Notes: generated from the sequence alone by a model not told the origin. A stretch of DNA of 64,000 nucleotides from Azolla caroliniana (GCA_043228905.1 JBHGNT010000011.1:3224001-3288000), one strand, 5' to 3'. Shown: positions 23,481-36,320, numbered from the stretch's first letter. A program made the numbers and translations.

Positions 23481-23838
23481 TAACAATCGGCAACGGTTCA
23501 GTTCGGTTCGAGAGGGTCCAAACCGAACTGTTAAATTTTTTTAAACTTGAACCACGGAACCTTTAAACCGAACCCATTAAAAAAATTCAAACCGTTAAAC
23601 CGTTAAACAGGTAAAACCGCGGTTTCGTGGTTTGGTTTCGGTTTTCAACTTAGGTCAAATTTAAAATTTTAAAATATTTCATTATTTTAATTTAAATTTT
23701 TTTAAAGATTTTCCTAAAATGTGAGAATAAGGTATGAAAATGATAAGATTATTTAAAAACAAATTTTTTTTACCGAGGTTTCTAACTATTTAAACCGAAC
23801 CTTTTAAGCCACGGTTTCGCGGTTTGGTTTGGTTCAAG
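23481..23838. mobile_element. CGGTT-type Mutator-like MITE, copy B (right end lost)
   Basis: Starts taacaatcggcaacggttc like copies C and D and continues with aaaccgaac and cggtttggtt text around an AT-rich core. The right end stops at ggttcaagtgtgtg and runs into a (CT)n tract, without the expected terminal inverted repeat, so it is truncated or diverged. No target duplication could be identified. Confidence 0.7.
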
Positions 23839-24086
23839 TGTGTGCCTGTATCTCTCTCTCTCTCTCTCCATACCCATGAGTTTGGGCGATGGGAAGGAAG
23901 ATCTGTATCGAAACATACTCCGTTGGCCGTCTCGGCCCTCGGGGTTTTTCTTTATTGCCGGTCCGTTAAGGCTCCACTGGCCGGGCGGTCCATGTGAATC
24001 CCGCGGACAACCAACCAACCGTCCCATGAACACAAAAAAAAACAGTTATTTTGAAGCTTGTTCCAAAGGAACAGGACATTCAATCT

Positions 24087-24089
24087 CTG

Positions 24090-24150
<61 letters not shown>
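24087..24150. repeat. (CT)n microsatellite
   Basis: An uninterrupted ctctct run of about 60 bases, flanked by shorter CT runs. Confidence 0.95.
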
Positions 24151-24153
<3 letters not shown>

Positions 24154-24579
24154 GCTCTTTCTCTGTGTCCTTTGCCAGCTTCAGGAAATGCGCAAGAACC
24201 CTAATCCCTTTAAACTAGTAAAAAGAAGAAGAAGAAGAAAAAAGCTTGCAAAAAATGTGCAAGTAGAACTGAAACCTTTAATATTCTTATGATCCACACA
24301 CTCAGGGGAAAGAAAACCCTAGTCCTATGACGCTGTTAACAGCATCAAAAAAAATGCACAAGAAAAACTGGCGTGACATTATCTTTATAATCTACATATA
24401 TGAAAAGAAAAAGTATCCTGTAAAGGCTTACAAATTCCAAAGTGCTCAAATAAAACTGAGTTCATGATTGTTATGGTTCATAAAAGAGAATAAAACTCCA
24501 ATTCTTCGAAGGTTTTAACAGCTCCAAAGAATGCACAAGAAAAAGTTAGATCAAAATGGCTGTTAACTGTTAATGTTCA

Positions 24580-25150
24580 GGGGGGGCAAAAATTGCAGTT
24601 ACTGGTGATTTTCGATTGTGAGATGCCTAAAAAAGGTTTTAGGATCATGACAATTGTGGCATCACGATAAATCTTTGTATGTAATGGGGTTAACAAATTT
24701 GAGAGGGCTCAAAGAAGTTCTGGGTAATGAGAATCAGGGCATCACTGGACTGTATGTACAACATTAAAATATTTGTATTTAATGAATATTTACTATTGAT
24801 TTTGGAAGGGTAAATCTTTGTACTCCTAGGCATTTAGACAATTGAGAGGACTCAAAAAAGTTTTTGGGTCATGAAGATCATGGTCTTAACATAGGGTACA
24901 AGAATAAATCCCTGTTGGGGTATTCACAAAAGTCCAAAGGCCTCAAAAAGGTCAGTTGTGTAATGAAAGTAAGAGTCTGCAAGTCTCAGTATAGAGTACA
25001 AGGCGAAAAACTTAAATCATTAAACTTATTGGCTATTGATTATTGATTCTGGAATGCTGAATCTCTGAACTTCCTGGGCATTTACAGATTTGAGAGGTTT
25101 CAAAAACAAGTTGGATCATCTAAATCATATATGGCACAATGCTCAATTAC
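24580..25150. repeat. degenerate ~100-bp repeats
   Basis: The phrase 'aaatttgagagg.ctcaaa.aag.t..ggtcatga' recurs near 24695, 24840 and 25085 with a partial copy near 24930, each preceded by an aatctttgta or aatctctga word. Heavily diverged. No gene in the flanks 24150-26100. Confidence 0.5.
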
Positions 25151-26104
25151 TGCTTTTAATATTATGTGCTTGAAAAGCAAGGTTCTGTGTGAGATTTGGA
25201 TCCTAAAAATTGAGGCAACCCAAACATATGCATGTGTTACTCACAGCTGATACTTTTCCAGCTGTACCTAGCCCAAGTCCACAGGAAGTCTTATAGACAC
25301 TTTGCTGCTACGACACCGAATTGCAGATTTACAACCTCGTGTTTTTAGCCTCTGTAGGCATGACTGGATTGTCCAATAGAAATGAAAAAACTATGTATAT
25401 ACATAAGCAGTCTCACAGGAATGGAGATGTGTTTCGTGGATCAATGTACCAATTGAAATGATAACTATGTATATACATAAGCTACAAAATCACTAAACAC
25501 GATGAATATCGTCATGTTTGTAATCCAAACTTCCAAAATAACAAACTCAAGTGATAAATTATAACAACCATTTCGAGCTCAAGAGTGAAAGAACATCTCA
25601 ATTACTCGAATAAGGTTTTCATATTTTATCTTTTCTAATTTCTTGATTTCAGAATCTGCGCTTTTAATAATTAAGTAGCCTCTCTTGTAGGAGAAGCCCA
25701 TAATGCTGAATACTGTAGGGAAGCCTAAGGGAAAGTTGGCTCGTTCCAACATGGGAAAATGTAAAAATACTTTTGTTGACATGGAAAACTTGGTTAAAAC
25801 ATGAGGAAAAGTGGGCTATTTCCCATGGGGGAGTCTACACTTCTTGTGATATGGCTATGTCTTCATAAAAGGCTCGAGTATTATGCCAAAGGAGAGACCA
25901 GGAAAATGACAATCCTGGAGAAGAAACATAGAGACTTTACACATATCAGGGTTAAAGAAAACATGACTTGAAATTGCCATTCGAGCAAAAACAAAAAAAG
26001 AAAACATTTTTTGACAAGACCTCCAAATGCTTCCTGATATTCCCTATTCCTATGGCTTGTTTCGAACCGATGTCCCTCTCTTGTGAGAAGAGAAAGTCCG
26101 CAAA
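25150..26104. other. intergenic, no gene recognised
   Basis: AT-rich flank 3' of the minus-strand ALKBH10-like gene. Two copies of aactatgtatatacataagc occur at 25390-25480. Nothing else supported. Confidence 0.4.
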
Positions 26105-29100
26105 TCAAGTCTGAATACCACTTGCTCTAATAGGCTGGGATTTCCCATCCTCAGTTCCTTGTATATCTTGACAAGGAGTAGCAACAGTAAGATGCTTGTT
26201 AGATCTCTTTTTCGTTGCTATGAGATCGAGAGACACTTTGATTCTAGCTTGATTTGCTGAAAATTGGTGGTTTCCATGCTTTTCGCCCCTCTTGGCAGTG
26301 TGTGAGGATCGCCGAACTTCCACAAGAGAACCATTTTTTGGTGAAAAGGATGAAACCACAATCAATCCAGATCGCCAAGATGGCATGGCATGAGGATCAT
26401 TTGTCGGGAAGAAAACACCTGTGCCGGGGTTAGGAACTCTTGGAGCCCTAGGTAGACCCACCCAACCTTGGGTCGTGCCAGGATGAGCCATGTAAGGGTT
26501 CATGAGGCCGCCTGCAGGATTTGGAAAGATAGTATTAGGATTTGGAAATGGGGGTTGCTGATGCCGATGATCATGCATGTGTGGCGATGGATGTAGAGGT
26601 GTCATGGTAGCCATCATTGCTTGCTTGTTTGGTCCATTTCCATTATAAACATTTGTTCCACCTCCTGTCGCCCACTTGTTCCTTCCCTTGCTAGATATAT
26701 TAGCACAAGATTTTCCCAATGCAACGGTTATCCTTCTATTTGCCGATGCTGGTATTGCCTTTTGTAAAAGCCCGGCAAAATGTTCTTGAAGCAGCAAAAT
26801 AGACCTGTACCAATATGCACAAACCATCAGTCTGCTTTGTGGTGTGCAATTTTCAAATTCCTGCACATGAAGGCCATATGCTGTTTTCTCTTTTTACCAA
26901 ATCACATTGTGCTATCTATATGCATCCATTTCTAGTTTAATTCTAAGCTATTTGAAGAAAATGCATATATTCTTTTCACCAGCACATTGACACAAGGTTA
27001 ATGCATTGTCATCATCTTCTTACCCTGCAGGTACTGCCACTTGGAAAGGGCCTTTACAGCTCCCTTGCTCATCACTTGATATAGAATGACCAAAAATCAT
27101 ATTACATTCTCCCATCAAGGAAAGAATGCATATGGGTTTTTCCCAAGCACATTGGTCTGTATTCGGAGCTTCAAAATCCCCCTGGAAAAGATAAGAAAAA
27201 ATTCCAAAAGGGTTTTTTATTTCCACTTGGAAGCTGATGGAATGACAATGAAGAAAGACATTTCTAGATTTGACAGCTGAAGATATGTCATATAAGTGAT
27301 AAATAAGATTAGAACCTCATCAAAGATGCTGATAACACACGAGTCCGGTTTCTGGTTTCCAAGCAATATACCACAGTGAGTGAGCCAGTTGATTACAGCA
27401 TGCATGAACTTCGGAATAGGTTGAATATCATCTGAAAAAGATACAGATGTATGTTTGTCAGATGTCAATAGTAGAACATAATATTTGCAAAATGGTAAAA
27501 GAAAATGGCAGTCAATTCTATATTAAACAGAGATGTATTCTAGAAAATATTGTGCACAATGATTTATTAAGCTTTCATAAAACAGTTATGCTACTCTTTC
27601 TGAAGATAGAGATCACAACAAAAAATACATTGTTGGGTAAATTCAAAGCGGTGTACTTTTTTCTGAAACGTTGCGTTGTTTGTGTCCAAATTGCAAGATG
27701 TCCGGTGCAGAATTCGACTTTTTGCTATATGTGCAGCCTGCAATACAAAATTGCATATGCATTAATCAGGGTGTGTGCTTGTTAACCATATGGAATTCAA
27801 ACAAGCAAGGCATAATATATATGTGTTTTCATGTATGTATATATGCATGTAAACATATCTATATATTTATGTACGTATTCAAATCAACAGCAACATACAT
27901 ACCCAGTTCTCCTTTCTTTCCAGCGTCCCGCAGTTGATGAATGAGTTCAACCAAATTAGCAATTTCTGTGCTACTGAAGACATTTTCACATAATTCTGCA
28001 CTCTCACCATTGTTTATCTGCATCATACATTTTCATATTAATTTTTCATGACAATAGGAAATAAATTGGATGCCAAATCTTTCCTTGAAGTGAATATATA
28101 CATATGGTATATGTACACACGCACGCGCGGGCGTGCGCGTGCGCACATACGCACACAGATTGCACAATGCAACACAAGAGATCATCAAAACTCACCATTT
28201 GCCCATCTTCATGTTCAGAGCATTGAAATTGCATTGACCGCTTGATTGCTGCAAGGCGCTCATTTTCCTCATCTAATGCAATAGGCATGTCTTTGCTGAG
28301 CAATTCTCTGGTGATGGATCCTGAAGAACACATAAAATTCTGAGTACTTTAGGACAAACACAAGAATTTAGTTCCCTTGCATTTCTGCCCACATTCAGAA
28401 AGAAAGGCAAGCCTGTACCTGAATTCTTTGATGAGCTAGTTTGATTATGTGAATTCCCATCACTTAATGTACCATTAGCACATGCAAGTGTGTGAGAGTC
28501 TAGCGTATGAGGAGTCGCTTCTTCTACGGCTTCAATGTTACCCTTCTTTCCATTGATTTCTTCTACACATGTACTTGTAGGTTCGACTTCATCTGGACGA
28601 ACTTTTTCAATTTCACATGTAGCCAATGTGGTCTCATTTGAAGACCCTCCAATCAAATCTTGATGGGTTTGTGGCATTGTGATGTCTCGGGCTTTCTCCG
28701 ATTGAGCCTCCTCAAAAGTTTCTGTGCCGAATTTCTGGTTTTCCTCGACAATTTGCTCTGGGCATGTGAATTGCTCTTTGCAAGGGGGCTTTTCTACTGG
28801 CGAAATCGCGGGCGGCTCTGTTCTGCTTCGTTGGGTTTTCTTCTCTACACTTTTCTTGTTTTCCTCAACAAATTGCAATGGAGGGCATGTGAATTGCCCT
28901 ACAGAAGGGGTATTTCCAATGGCTGTCAAAGCTGCTGCTGCTGCGGCTGCCATGACCGGGGGGTGTTGCTGCCGATTCCATGCTATGTGCTGAAGAGAAT
29001 TCACAATCTCAGCGACCGAGAAGAACTGCTGCATGTAGAGGGAAGGGGTCCAAGCGTGTCTTCTTCTCTGAAGGGAGTTGAACACAGGCTCATACTCTCC

Positions 29101-29379
29101 AGGCCCGCCGATTATCCGCAGGTGATGGCACATGCTGTCGATGATTGCATTGGCAGCCGCGAACTCGGCACGGAGCCATGCTATGTATGCATCCCTCTGG
29201 TCTGCTGCTGGAGGCCAAGAGTGTTGTAGTGATGGTGATGGTGATGGTGATGTTGATGATGGAGATGGAGATGGAGATGGATGTGGTTGTGATGGTATCA
29301 TCATCATCATCCCTAGTGGGGCCTTTGAGGCATGATCCACGTGGGCTGGCAAATTGGGAGGTAAATCTGCCATAGCCAT
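26105..29379 (-). CDS. ALKBH10-like (AlkB-fold) protein, metal ligands apparently lost; seven exons
   Basis: Minus-strand exons 29379-28419, 28320-28196, 28017-27903, 27737-27657, 27431-27316, 27181-27024 and 26804-26105 keep phase with GT-AG borders and give 751 aa. ALKBH10B is a plant RNA m6A demethylase of the Fe(II)/2-oxoglutarate AlkB family. Seen: a Pro/Ser-rich N-terminus (30-55), the conserved WLRAEFAAANAIIDSMCHHLR block (69-88), YMQQFFSVAE (115-124), a long linker, then the AlkB core with NLVELIHQLR, QKPDSCVISIFDEGD (exon 5/6), KPICILSL and VPAGSILLLQ, and a Pro/Gly C-tail with PGTGVFFP. Compared with the ALKBH10B pattern as I remember it, the histidines after EGD read F469 and N473, and the distal histidine reads K534. 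A non-catalytic paralogue (possibly the At1g14710-like clade) is inferred. Start: first ATG of the MAMADLPP frame. Confidence 0.85.
28108..28160. repeat. alternating CG/CA tract in intron 2
   Basis: Inside the second intron of the ALKBH10-like gene: acacacgcacgcgcgggcgt continuing to gcgcacatacgcacacag, an alternating purine-pyrimidine run with a near-palindromic GC core. Such sequences can adopt Z-DNA. Confidence 0.7.
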
Positions 29380-29892
29380 GTGACCCAGAAGATGAAAATG
29401 CAACAAAAAGAATCAAAATCAACAAAAAAAAACAAAAAAAAAACAAAAAACAGGATCAAAAATCAAATGCAAGCAAAATCAACCAAAAAAAACAAAACAA
29501 AAAAAAAGAACAGAAAGAGCAGAAATGAGAAGAAGGAGAGGGAGGTATGTGTATGTGTATGTATATGTGTATGTATGTTTGTAAGGAAGTGTAATGTATT
29601 TAGGGGGTGTGAGTGGGCAGGGAGAGGGGGGATTAATGAGGATGCATCATCATCATCATCATCATCGGCATCATTAGGAGACAGGGGGGTATGTGATTAG
29701 TGAATGAATGTGAGTAATGGCAGGAAGGAAGGAAGGAAGGAATAATAAAGAGGAAGGCAGTATCAGTAGTAGTAGTAGTAGTAGCCAAGATGAGTTGTAG
29801 AAGAAGGGGAAAACAAAGAGGAATTGACCATTCAGAGAGGGGAATGTGTGTGTGTGTGTATGAGAGAGAGAGAGAGAGATGGGCACTGTTAT

Positions 29893-29934
<42 letters not shown>

Positions 29935-30270
29935 TCTGTTTTGCTAGCAAAACTAGGAAGAAAAAGAATAAGAAGAGAGAGAGAGAGAGAAGTATTATTC
30001 CTTTTCCTTTCTTAGTGTTGGTGAAAGGAAAAAGAGGAAGATGTCTTCTTGCTCTCCACAAGAGACACTCTGAAATTTCTACTGCAGCTGAAGAAGAAGA
30101 AGAAGAATAAGAAGAAGAAGAAACAGGGCAGAAAGTTCACACTGAGGGAGAGAGAGAGACACACACACACACACACACACACAGAGGAACAGGGGAGGAG
30201 AGAGAGAGAGAGAAACAGGGGAGGAGGATCTGCTTCTGTGAGAGGAGAGAATATTGAGGGGAATATTCCT
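29380..30270 (-). promoter_or_regulatory. low-complexity leader/promoter region of the ALKBH10-like gene
   Basis: Immediately upstream of the minus-strand start. It holds A-rich runs (29402-29500), (CAT)n at 29645-29665, AGT and GGAA repeats, several (AG)n tracts (29862-29930, 29975-29990), (GAA)n and (AC)n at 30160-30182. On the coding strand this reads as a CT-rich leader. I could not place a TATA box or start site. Frames here on either strand are repeat artefacts. Confidence 0.45.
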
Positions 30271-33200
30271 CTAAATAAACAGGGGAAAAATAAAAAAAAA
30301 CAAAGCCAATTTTTGGTTCACTAAATTTAGTGCCCACAGAGAAAAACACACACAACACACAATAAGGAAAGGGGGAAAACAAATAATAATAATAACAAAA
30401 CAATTTTGCTTCCCTAAATTTGGTGTGTGGAGAGATGGAAAACAAAAAACCAAAATTGCAATGAGATTTGATTCAAGCGAAGATTGGTAATGGAAGAAGA
30501 AGCAAGACACTTTTGATCCCTTGAAATGAGTGCAACGAAAAAAGGCCATTCGTCGCAACCCTAAATTTGGCCAGGAAAACCAAAAACTTATTCGGCCCTA
30601 AATTTGGTCAGGGGTGGAAAAACAACTCATTCGCCCATTCGTGGTACCCAATCTAAACAAAACAAGGAAATGTGTGTGGATTGTGTGTAAAGTATGGGGC
30701 AAATGTTGTCCAGAGCCAATCATGCTTCGGTTTCGAAATCATTTATCAAACTTATTTAAGAATGGCGCCCGCTCGACAACAATGTTCTGAAGTGTTTTCC
30801 AGGGGAAATCTTGACAGGCCATATGGGGTGTGTGTGTGTGTGTGTGTGTCTATGTGGACCAGGCAAGAGATTAATCGTCTGACCAACAATTGTGTAGCCT
30901 GCCAAAAGTCAATCCACGCCCCCCAGAAATACCCCTAGGGCTCTAGAAAAAAATCATGTCGCATGTCCATCGAAGTCTCCTATGTGGTGCAAGAAGTCTA
31001 AAAGGCTGCCCAAGAAAAGCCGAGGCTAACACTAGATATACCCCTAGGGAACCAGCCGCGAGTAGAAACACTCAGGTGAGTGTTTGTAGTAAAGGCGACA
31101 AGGAACCGACTTGTGTATTCCTCCAATCAATCAATCTCGCCAAAATCATTGAACTATTTCCTTATTGTTGAAAGCATTTCCTATCAAATCAAAATATTCT
31201 ATCTTATTTTAGAGGTGCATTATTGATCGATTTTAAAATGAAAAACAAATCAAACTTGAAATTTAAGTCATTGATGAGCAAAGCAAAATAAGAACGACGA
31301 CTATGTTGGATCGATCACCAGAAAGACAAAAGAAGAAGAAGAAGAAGAAGAAGAAGAAGAAGAAGAAGAAGAAGGAAATTCTGTGAAAAGAATATTGTTG
31401 TTGATCGTGGAAGTTGGCTATTTATATGCATAGGCAACAATAGTTATAACTTCTCTTGCAATTGGGTTGTACTTACTGTTTCTCCCATTCTTTAGAAATA
31501 ATAACTAGTGGGGGTAGAAACCCTCGGAATTGAAGGTGGAAACCCAAACCCACGAAGATGAAGAATCTTCGTGCACCGAAACAATAAAACATGAAAACAA
31601 GTATCTCTTGAATGAACACTTAATTAAAAAAAAGCCACCCGAAGAAATGAATTCTGAAAGTTATCTAGTGGAAAAATCATGTATCCTTATGATGTCAATC
31701 ATACAGAGAGATTGTTTTAAGTGAGCTTGTTTCAGGAATGATTAAGACGAGGTTCATAACATATCCACCAGAGATTTTAGTTATAGTTGACCCGCGCATT
31801 TGTAGCTTAATAATTGTAAAATAACTCATTAAAAAAGGGGTAGCATGCATGACCAAAGGCATAGAATAAAAGCTTTTTAGTTCATGATTGAGGCCACCAT
31901 CAAACTTTGTTTATCGAGTAAATAATTTCGAGGACTACAACTCCTCAACAAAAGGCACCCTTTCGTCTTAAAAGGGGGTTCCGAAGGAATCTCTGATAGT
32001 TTGGTCTACTCCCTTTGGCCCGGGGCCTACCATAAGCACTACCACACACATATTCGAGATGTACTTATCAGGTTCTTGGTTTCGATATATATTTCCACAG
32101 CTTTAGGTATGCCAAAATGTATAAACCATTCCTCCGTACACATCATGTATAAACGATAGATAGATTTCTATCATCGTTCTAAGTTTTGTCAAAAAACACT
32201 TGCTATGCGATGAAGGACACTGTTAGCATATGTTGATAACCAATTACCGTTGTGCTATTTGGAGACACCATTATCAGAGCACAAACATGTACCAATAGCG
32301 TCATTATTCAAATTGGCATGAAACCAGAGTTGAAGAGTCGGTTTGTTTTGAAGTTATTCTAGGCCAAATGGGCATATAATAGCAAATGTCATCATCATCC
32401 AAGATACTTTATTCACTTACCTTTGTGTAGCCTTGGAGAGCTCACAATACCATGGAATTGTGTGGCGATTGCTCGTAAAGATGCACCATCTCCATGTTTT
32501 CCTCCTTTTCCTCTTTACATCGGTTGGGAGGCAATGCACTTTAAAATATAATCAGACCATCTTTACATATGCCCTTATTTTATTTCTTATGCGAAATCTT
32601 CATCATACGTGCATGTCAGAGTTTTGATGGCCTAGTTTTGATCGACCACATCGTGAGTTCTACAAATCGCATCAAATCAAGCAAATTGAAATCTATATTG
32701 TTTTGGTTTGATACCTATCACGATTTTACAAAAGGGAGGACTATTTCTTTTTTCTAGATTGTCTTCAATGTGTAAGAACATGTCATAACCTCTAGAACTA
32801 ACTCGGTGTAACCAAGAGAACATATGCTATTAGCATGGAAACACCTAACTTAGTAGCAATGTTTGATAACAAGTTCTTATTTAATTATGAGTTCTCTATA
32901 TGTCGGAACATTGGCCCGTTGTTTATATGATTTTTTTTTAGTATGCCAAATTCCATGTGCGTATAACCTTGACCTCACGCAGTGGGTCAAGATCCACTCT
33001 CAACGTTCTTATGAATAAAAAAGCAATGCCACGCTTTATGATATTGCACTTTCCCGAATATCCCATACATTAACAATTCAGCTTGCATTTGAACTTAAGT
33101 GATACTTGTTGTGTTTTGTCTTTTCCTCAATTAGAAAAAAAAAGTAAGGAAAAGCAGCATTTAAGTGCAAGTAAGCAAATTAAGAATTCTTCAGTTTGAA

Positions 33201-34117
33201 TTATCATAGTTCCACGATCGTATTTCACCGACTTCCATTGTGTAAACCAAAAGGTTTGAACAACGTCTCTGATGTTGTGTTTAAGTCAATCATAATCTTG
33301 TTAATCATCGGTTGATGTATGTGGGTGCAAATGCTTCAAATTTTAAGGCAAGCATTTTATTCATACCAAAGTGCTCAAACTCAATACCAAATGTTATGTG
33401 AGGATTATATATATATATATATATATCGATTGTCATGTACGCATTTCAATTACATGATTCCTTATACTTTTGTATGAACCATTGTAACTTAAAAAGAAAA
33501 GAAGAAACTTGTATTCCATGTATGTACATATGTGAGTGTGCATGACAAGGAAATAAAGAGTCATTTATTATTAATGTAAGGGAAATGCTTATCCCATGTG
33601 AGTTGCCATCATATTCCATGTGTTGCAAACTATAACTCAACTCTACCCCTTGGCCATATGACACTCGTTGTCGTTATACGCTTCCATGTTTTATATATTT
33701 TTGGGTGCATGTTCGCGACACAGCAATTTATGAATTTCTTATGCATTTATATGTAGAATTGATGCATCTAGACATATTAGCACATAGTGATATATATATA
33801 TATATATATATGTGCGCACACACACACACACACACACAATAAATTATAGTTGTGTGTGTACTTGTAACTAACAAAACATTACATTATTTTGATGACCAAA
33901 TGATATTAATGACTTCAGTTACTAGTTGACTACCAAATATCAATTGTTTCAAGCACAATTACACGATTCTTATTTCAACTACTAGTTGGTGCCAATAAAT
34001 TTTAATTTATTTATGATGTATGTATATGTATGTATGTGTGTGTGTGTGTATGTGTATGTATATGTATGTATGAATGTATGTATGTAAGTATGTATGTATG
34101 TGTATGTGTATGTGTAT

Positions 34118-34155
<38 letters not shown>

Positions 34156-34830
34156 TAGGCATACATATACACAATGGTGTGAAATTGGTCATTGCCTATC
34201 AAGTTCGTGAAATTTGGGGATGTTTAAATGACGTTCTAATGCTAAAAAATGAACAATTCATAATATATTATGGCTATGGGGGATTTGTTGCCGAATAGTT
34301 TAATTTACGATGTTGTGAGGCTTAATTCTTGATCCCTAAAGCAAACAAAAGGGATACCTTCATTAAACATAAAAACCTTCTCTAACACAAAATTTGAGAA
34401 CCTAAACTGAAAGTTTCATTTATAGATCAGGCACAATTGTATGTTTGTGGCTTAGAGAGAGAGAGAGAGAGAGATTATATTCTCGTCTTGAGAGGTCAAA
34501 TATGACCTATGAGACCAAAAAGATTACATTTCACGTGGTACGTGTGAAAGTGAGTAGCGACTCTCGATGTTCAAGAACTTTACCAATGAATGCTGCAATC
34601 GAGAGTGCACATTGTGGTTGTGAGAGAAAGTGTGATACTCAGACTCTCAAACTTGTTTAGGGCAAAGTGTACATAGCCGGCCACTCTCATCACTTGTGCC
34701 CCAACGCCCTGTCTCACATCGCAATGCATGTGAGCTAAGTTGCATGGAAGCAATGGTTCAAATGGTAGATAATGGTATGGCTCTAACATGTATCAATGTG
34801 TACGATTTTCCCGTTCCACAAAGAATATGG
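30271..34830. other. intergenic, microsatellites only
   Basis: No supported gene. Contents: (GT)n at 30826-30849, (AGA)n at 31330-31374, (TA)n at 33407-33428, (TA)n followed by (CA)n at 33790-33838, a (GTAT)/(TG)n block at 34014-34155 and (AG)n at 34455-34475. All frames in the block are short. Confidence 0.55.
34014..34155. repeat. compound (GTAT)n/(TG)n microsatellite
   Basis: About 140 bases of tgtatgta words passing into gtatgtgtatgtg and then a pure tg run. Confidence 0.92.
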
Positions 34831-34834
34831 TTTT

Positions 34835-35370
34835 CTAGTTAGGTGCAACATGTGCAGTATAATGTGTGAAGCGTGAGCCTCCACATTTGTCCCATGTCAT
34901 GATACATTGGCGTTGCAAAAAGGCCTCATTTACAGAGGAATCTAATGATGCATCATGAAGCAAGTGTCTCACATCCCATCTACCAAACCATTTTTCTATA
35001 TCTTGCATCCAACCGAAACACAAAAATTTGCTTTTATGCATCTTTTGTTTCTTTTTGCTTGCTTCCCACACAATTCTAGGAAGTCGATGTGAGGGACTTT
35101 TTTGAACCGTAAGCATGTATTCAACAACCCTTTCCATGGCCATGATCTCAATGGGATGCGATTCCGTCTCAAGGAGGAGGAGTGCGTAGGGCGTTTGTTT
35201 CTTAACTTGTAGAAATTTTGTAAGAAAATGTTTTTGGACATTTTCAAACTCTTTCCACATAGATTTAGGGATGCTACTGCCCCATACTTCCACTCCATAG
35301 AGAAGAACCGGTGTCACCAAAGTGTTGAAAAGATATTTCTCAAGGACCCAACACTTAATATCTCCAAGAT
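34835..35370 (-). pseudogene. LINE ORF2 C-terminal fragment
   Basis: Minus-strand frame (34835-35320) with TPVLLYGVEVWG, KEFENVQKHFL and TPYALLLLETESHPIEIMAM, characteristic of the region just after the reverse transcriptase in non-LTR elements whose polymerase resembles jockey/I-type rather than plant L1. It is the downstream part of the same relic as 35626-35886 and 41839-43520. The catalytic YADD-containing palm half between 35370 and 35626 is missing. Confidence 0.75.
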
Positions 35371-35505
35371 TGCATGTGTTCTCAAACGCATAGTATGCAT
35401 AAAGAGGGGGAGGGAGAGAGACTACACAAACGTGAGCGAGAGGGAGGGAGCTTGTATACTACATAGTGGATCGTCTGAGTGAGTGAGTGAGAGAGAGAGA
35501 GAGAG

Positions 35506-35625
35506 GGAGGTTTCCAAACCAGTTTAGGGATTGGTTTGGTTTGGTTTGGTTCAGGTTTGAGAACCCTAAAACGGTTTAGGCAAGCCAAACTAGTTAAGCC
35601 TAAACCGAACCATTGTCGATCCTTA
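35506..35625. mobile_element. CGGTT-type MITE, copy F (short, one end)
   Basis: The right end reads, on the minus strand, taaggatcgacaatggttcgg, matching the terminal inverted repeat of copies C-E, followed by gtttagg and ggtttggtttggtttgg text. The left end merges into a GA-rich tract without an inverted repeat. It sits where the LINE palm domain should continue, so the LINE has an insertion with a deletion here. Confidence 0.6.
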
Positions 35626-35886
35626 CTTGGCACCTCAAGTTTTTCCATTCGCCTCCAAAGATGGTCATGAGGTATCATATCAAAAGCTTTCTTGAAGTCT
35701 ACAAAGCAACAATATAAACCTCTGCCTCTACGACAACGTTCCTCCATTAATACTCGAAGGGTGACAAGGTGATCAATGGTGCCATGGTGTTTTCGAAAGC
35801 CAACTTGTCCATAAGCTCTGTTACCATTCTTTTTAGCCCATACACTTATCTTTGATTCCATTATACATCTAAATAGTTTTGTCATT
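35626..35886 (-). pseudogene. LINE reverse transcriptase fragment (palm side)
   Basis: Minus-strand frame with KLFRCIMESKISVWAKKNG, YGQVGFRKHHGTIDHLVTL and YCCFVDFKKAFDMIPHDHLW, the fingers/palm motifs of a non-LTR reverse transcriptase including the first catalytic Asp region (FVDFKKAFD). The frame is cut at 35886 exactly at the Copia insertion and resumes at 41839. Confidence 0.88.
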
Positions 35887-36221
35887 TGTTGAGCGGCAAG
35901 CTCAACCGGAGCCGGATCGGCTGAATAAGCCGGAGCTGTTAAGCGAGACGGATCGGGCGAAACGGATCGGTATGACGGTCAGCAACCGAACCGGCAAGTA
36001 GTGGAGACTGGGTGCAATCCGTAACCGGAAGTCCAATTGGAAGCCTAGTATAGGATAGACTACTAGGTAGCTATAGTCTCGTAGTAAGTGTTAGATGATC
36101 GTGTGAGCATTGAAGTACATGGTACTTCTGTCAGTCCCAAGAGGACATGTATAAATAGTGCTACTTAGCACAGTGTGTAGATAGCGTCTTCATATAATTT
36201 TGAAATTGTGCTCTCGCTCTC

Positions 36222-36269
<48 letters not shown>

Positions 36270-36308
36270 GTTCTCTGTTTTACGCTTCCGCAAACACTTA
36301 CGTTTACA
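35887..36308 (+). repeat. 5' LTR of the Copia element
   Basis: Begins tgttgagcggcaag and ends cgtttaca; 422 bp. It contains the probable TATA box at 36150-36157 and a long CT tract (36211-36266) before the conserved tail tacgcttccgcaaacac. Confidence 0.95.
36150..36157 (+). promoter_or_regulatory. LTR TATA box
   Basis: tataaata within the 5' LTR, upstream of the CT-rich stretch. The same word is present in the 3' LTR (near 41693) and, reversed, in the LTR at 63062 (tttatac near 63213). Confidence 0.6.
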
Positions 36309-36320
36309 TGGTATCAGAGT
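36309..36320 (+). other. primer binding site (initiator tRNA-Met type)
   Basis: tggtatcagagt directly follows the 5' LTR. It matches the usual plant Copia primer binding site TGGTATCAGAGC except at the last base. Confidence 0.88.

Noticed and set aside
28660-29229. 189-residue plus-strand frame opposite ALKBH10-like exon 1
   Set aside because: Shadow of a real exon; composition and lack of homology argue against coding.
29090-30061. Several Ser- or His-rich frames around the ALKBH10-like 5' end
   Set aside because: Translations of CT, CA and CAT microsatellites; they overlap the first exon antisense or the leader.
31530-31724. 64-residue frame with glutamate/lysine-rich content
   Set aside because: No recognisable domain and no neighbouring support; too short to claim.
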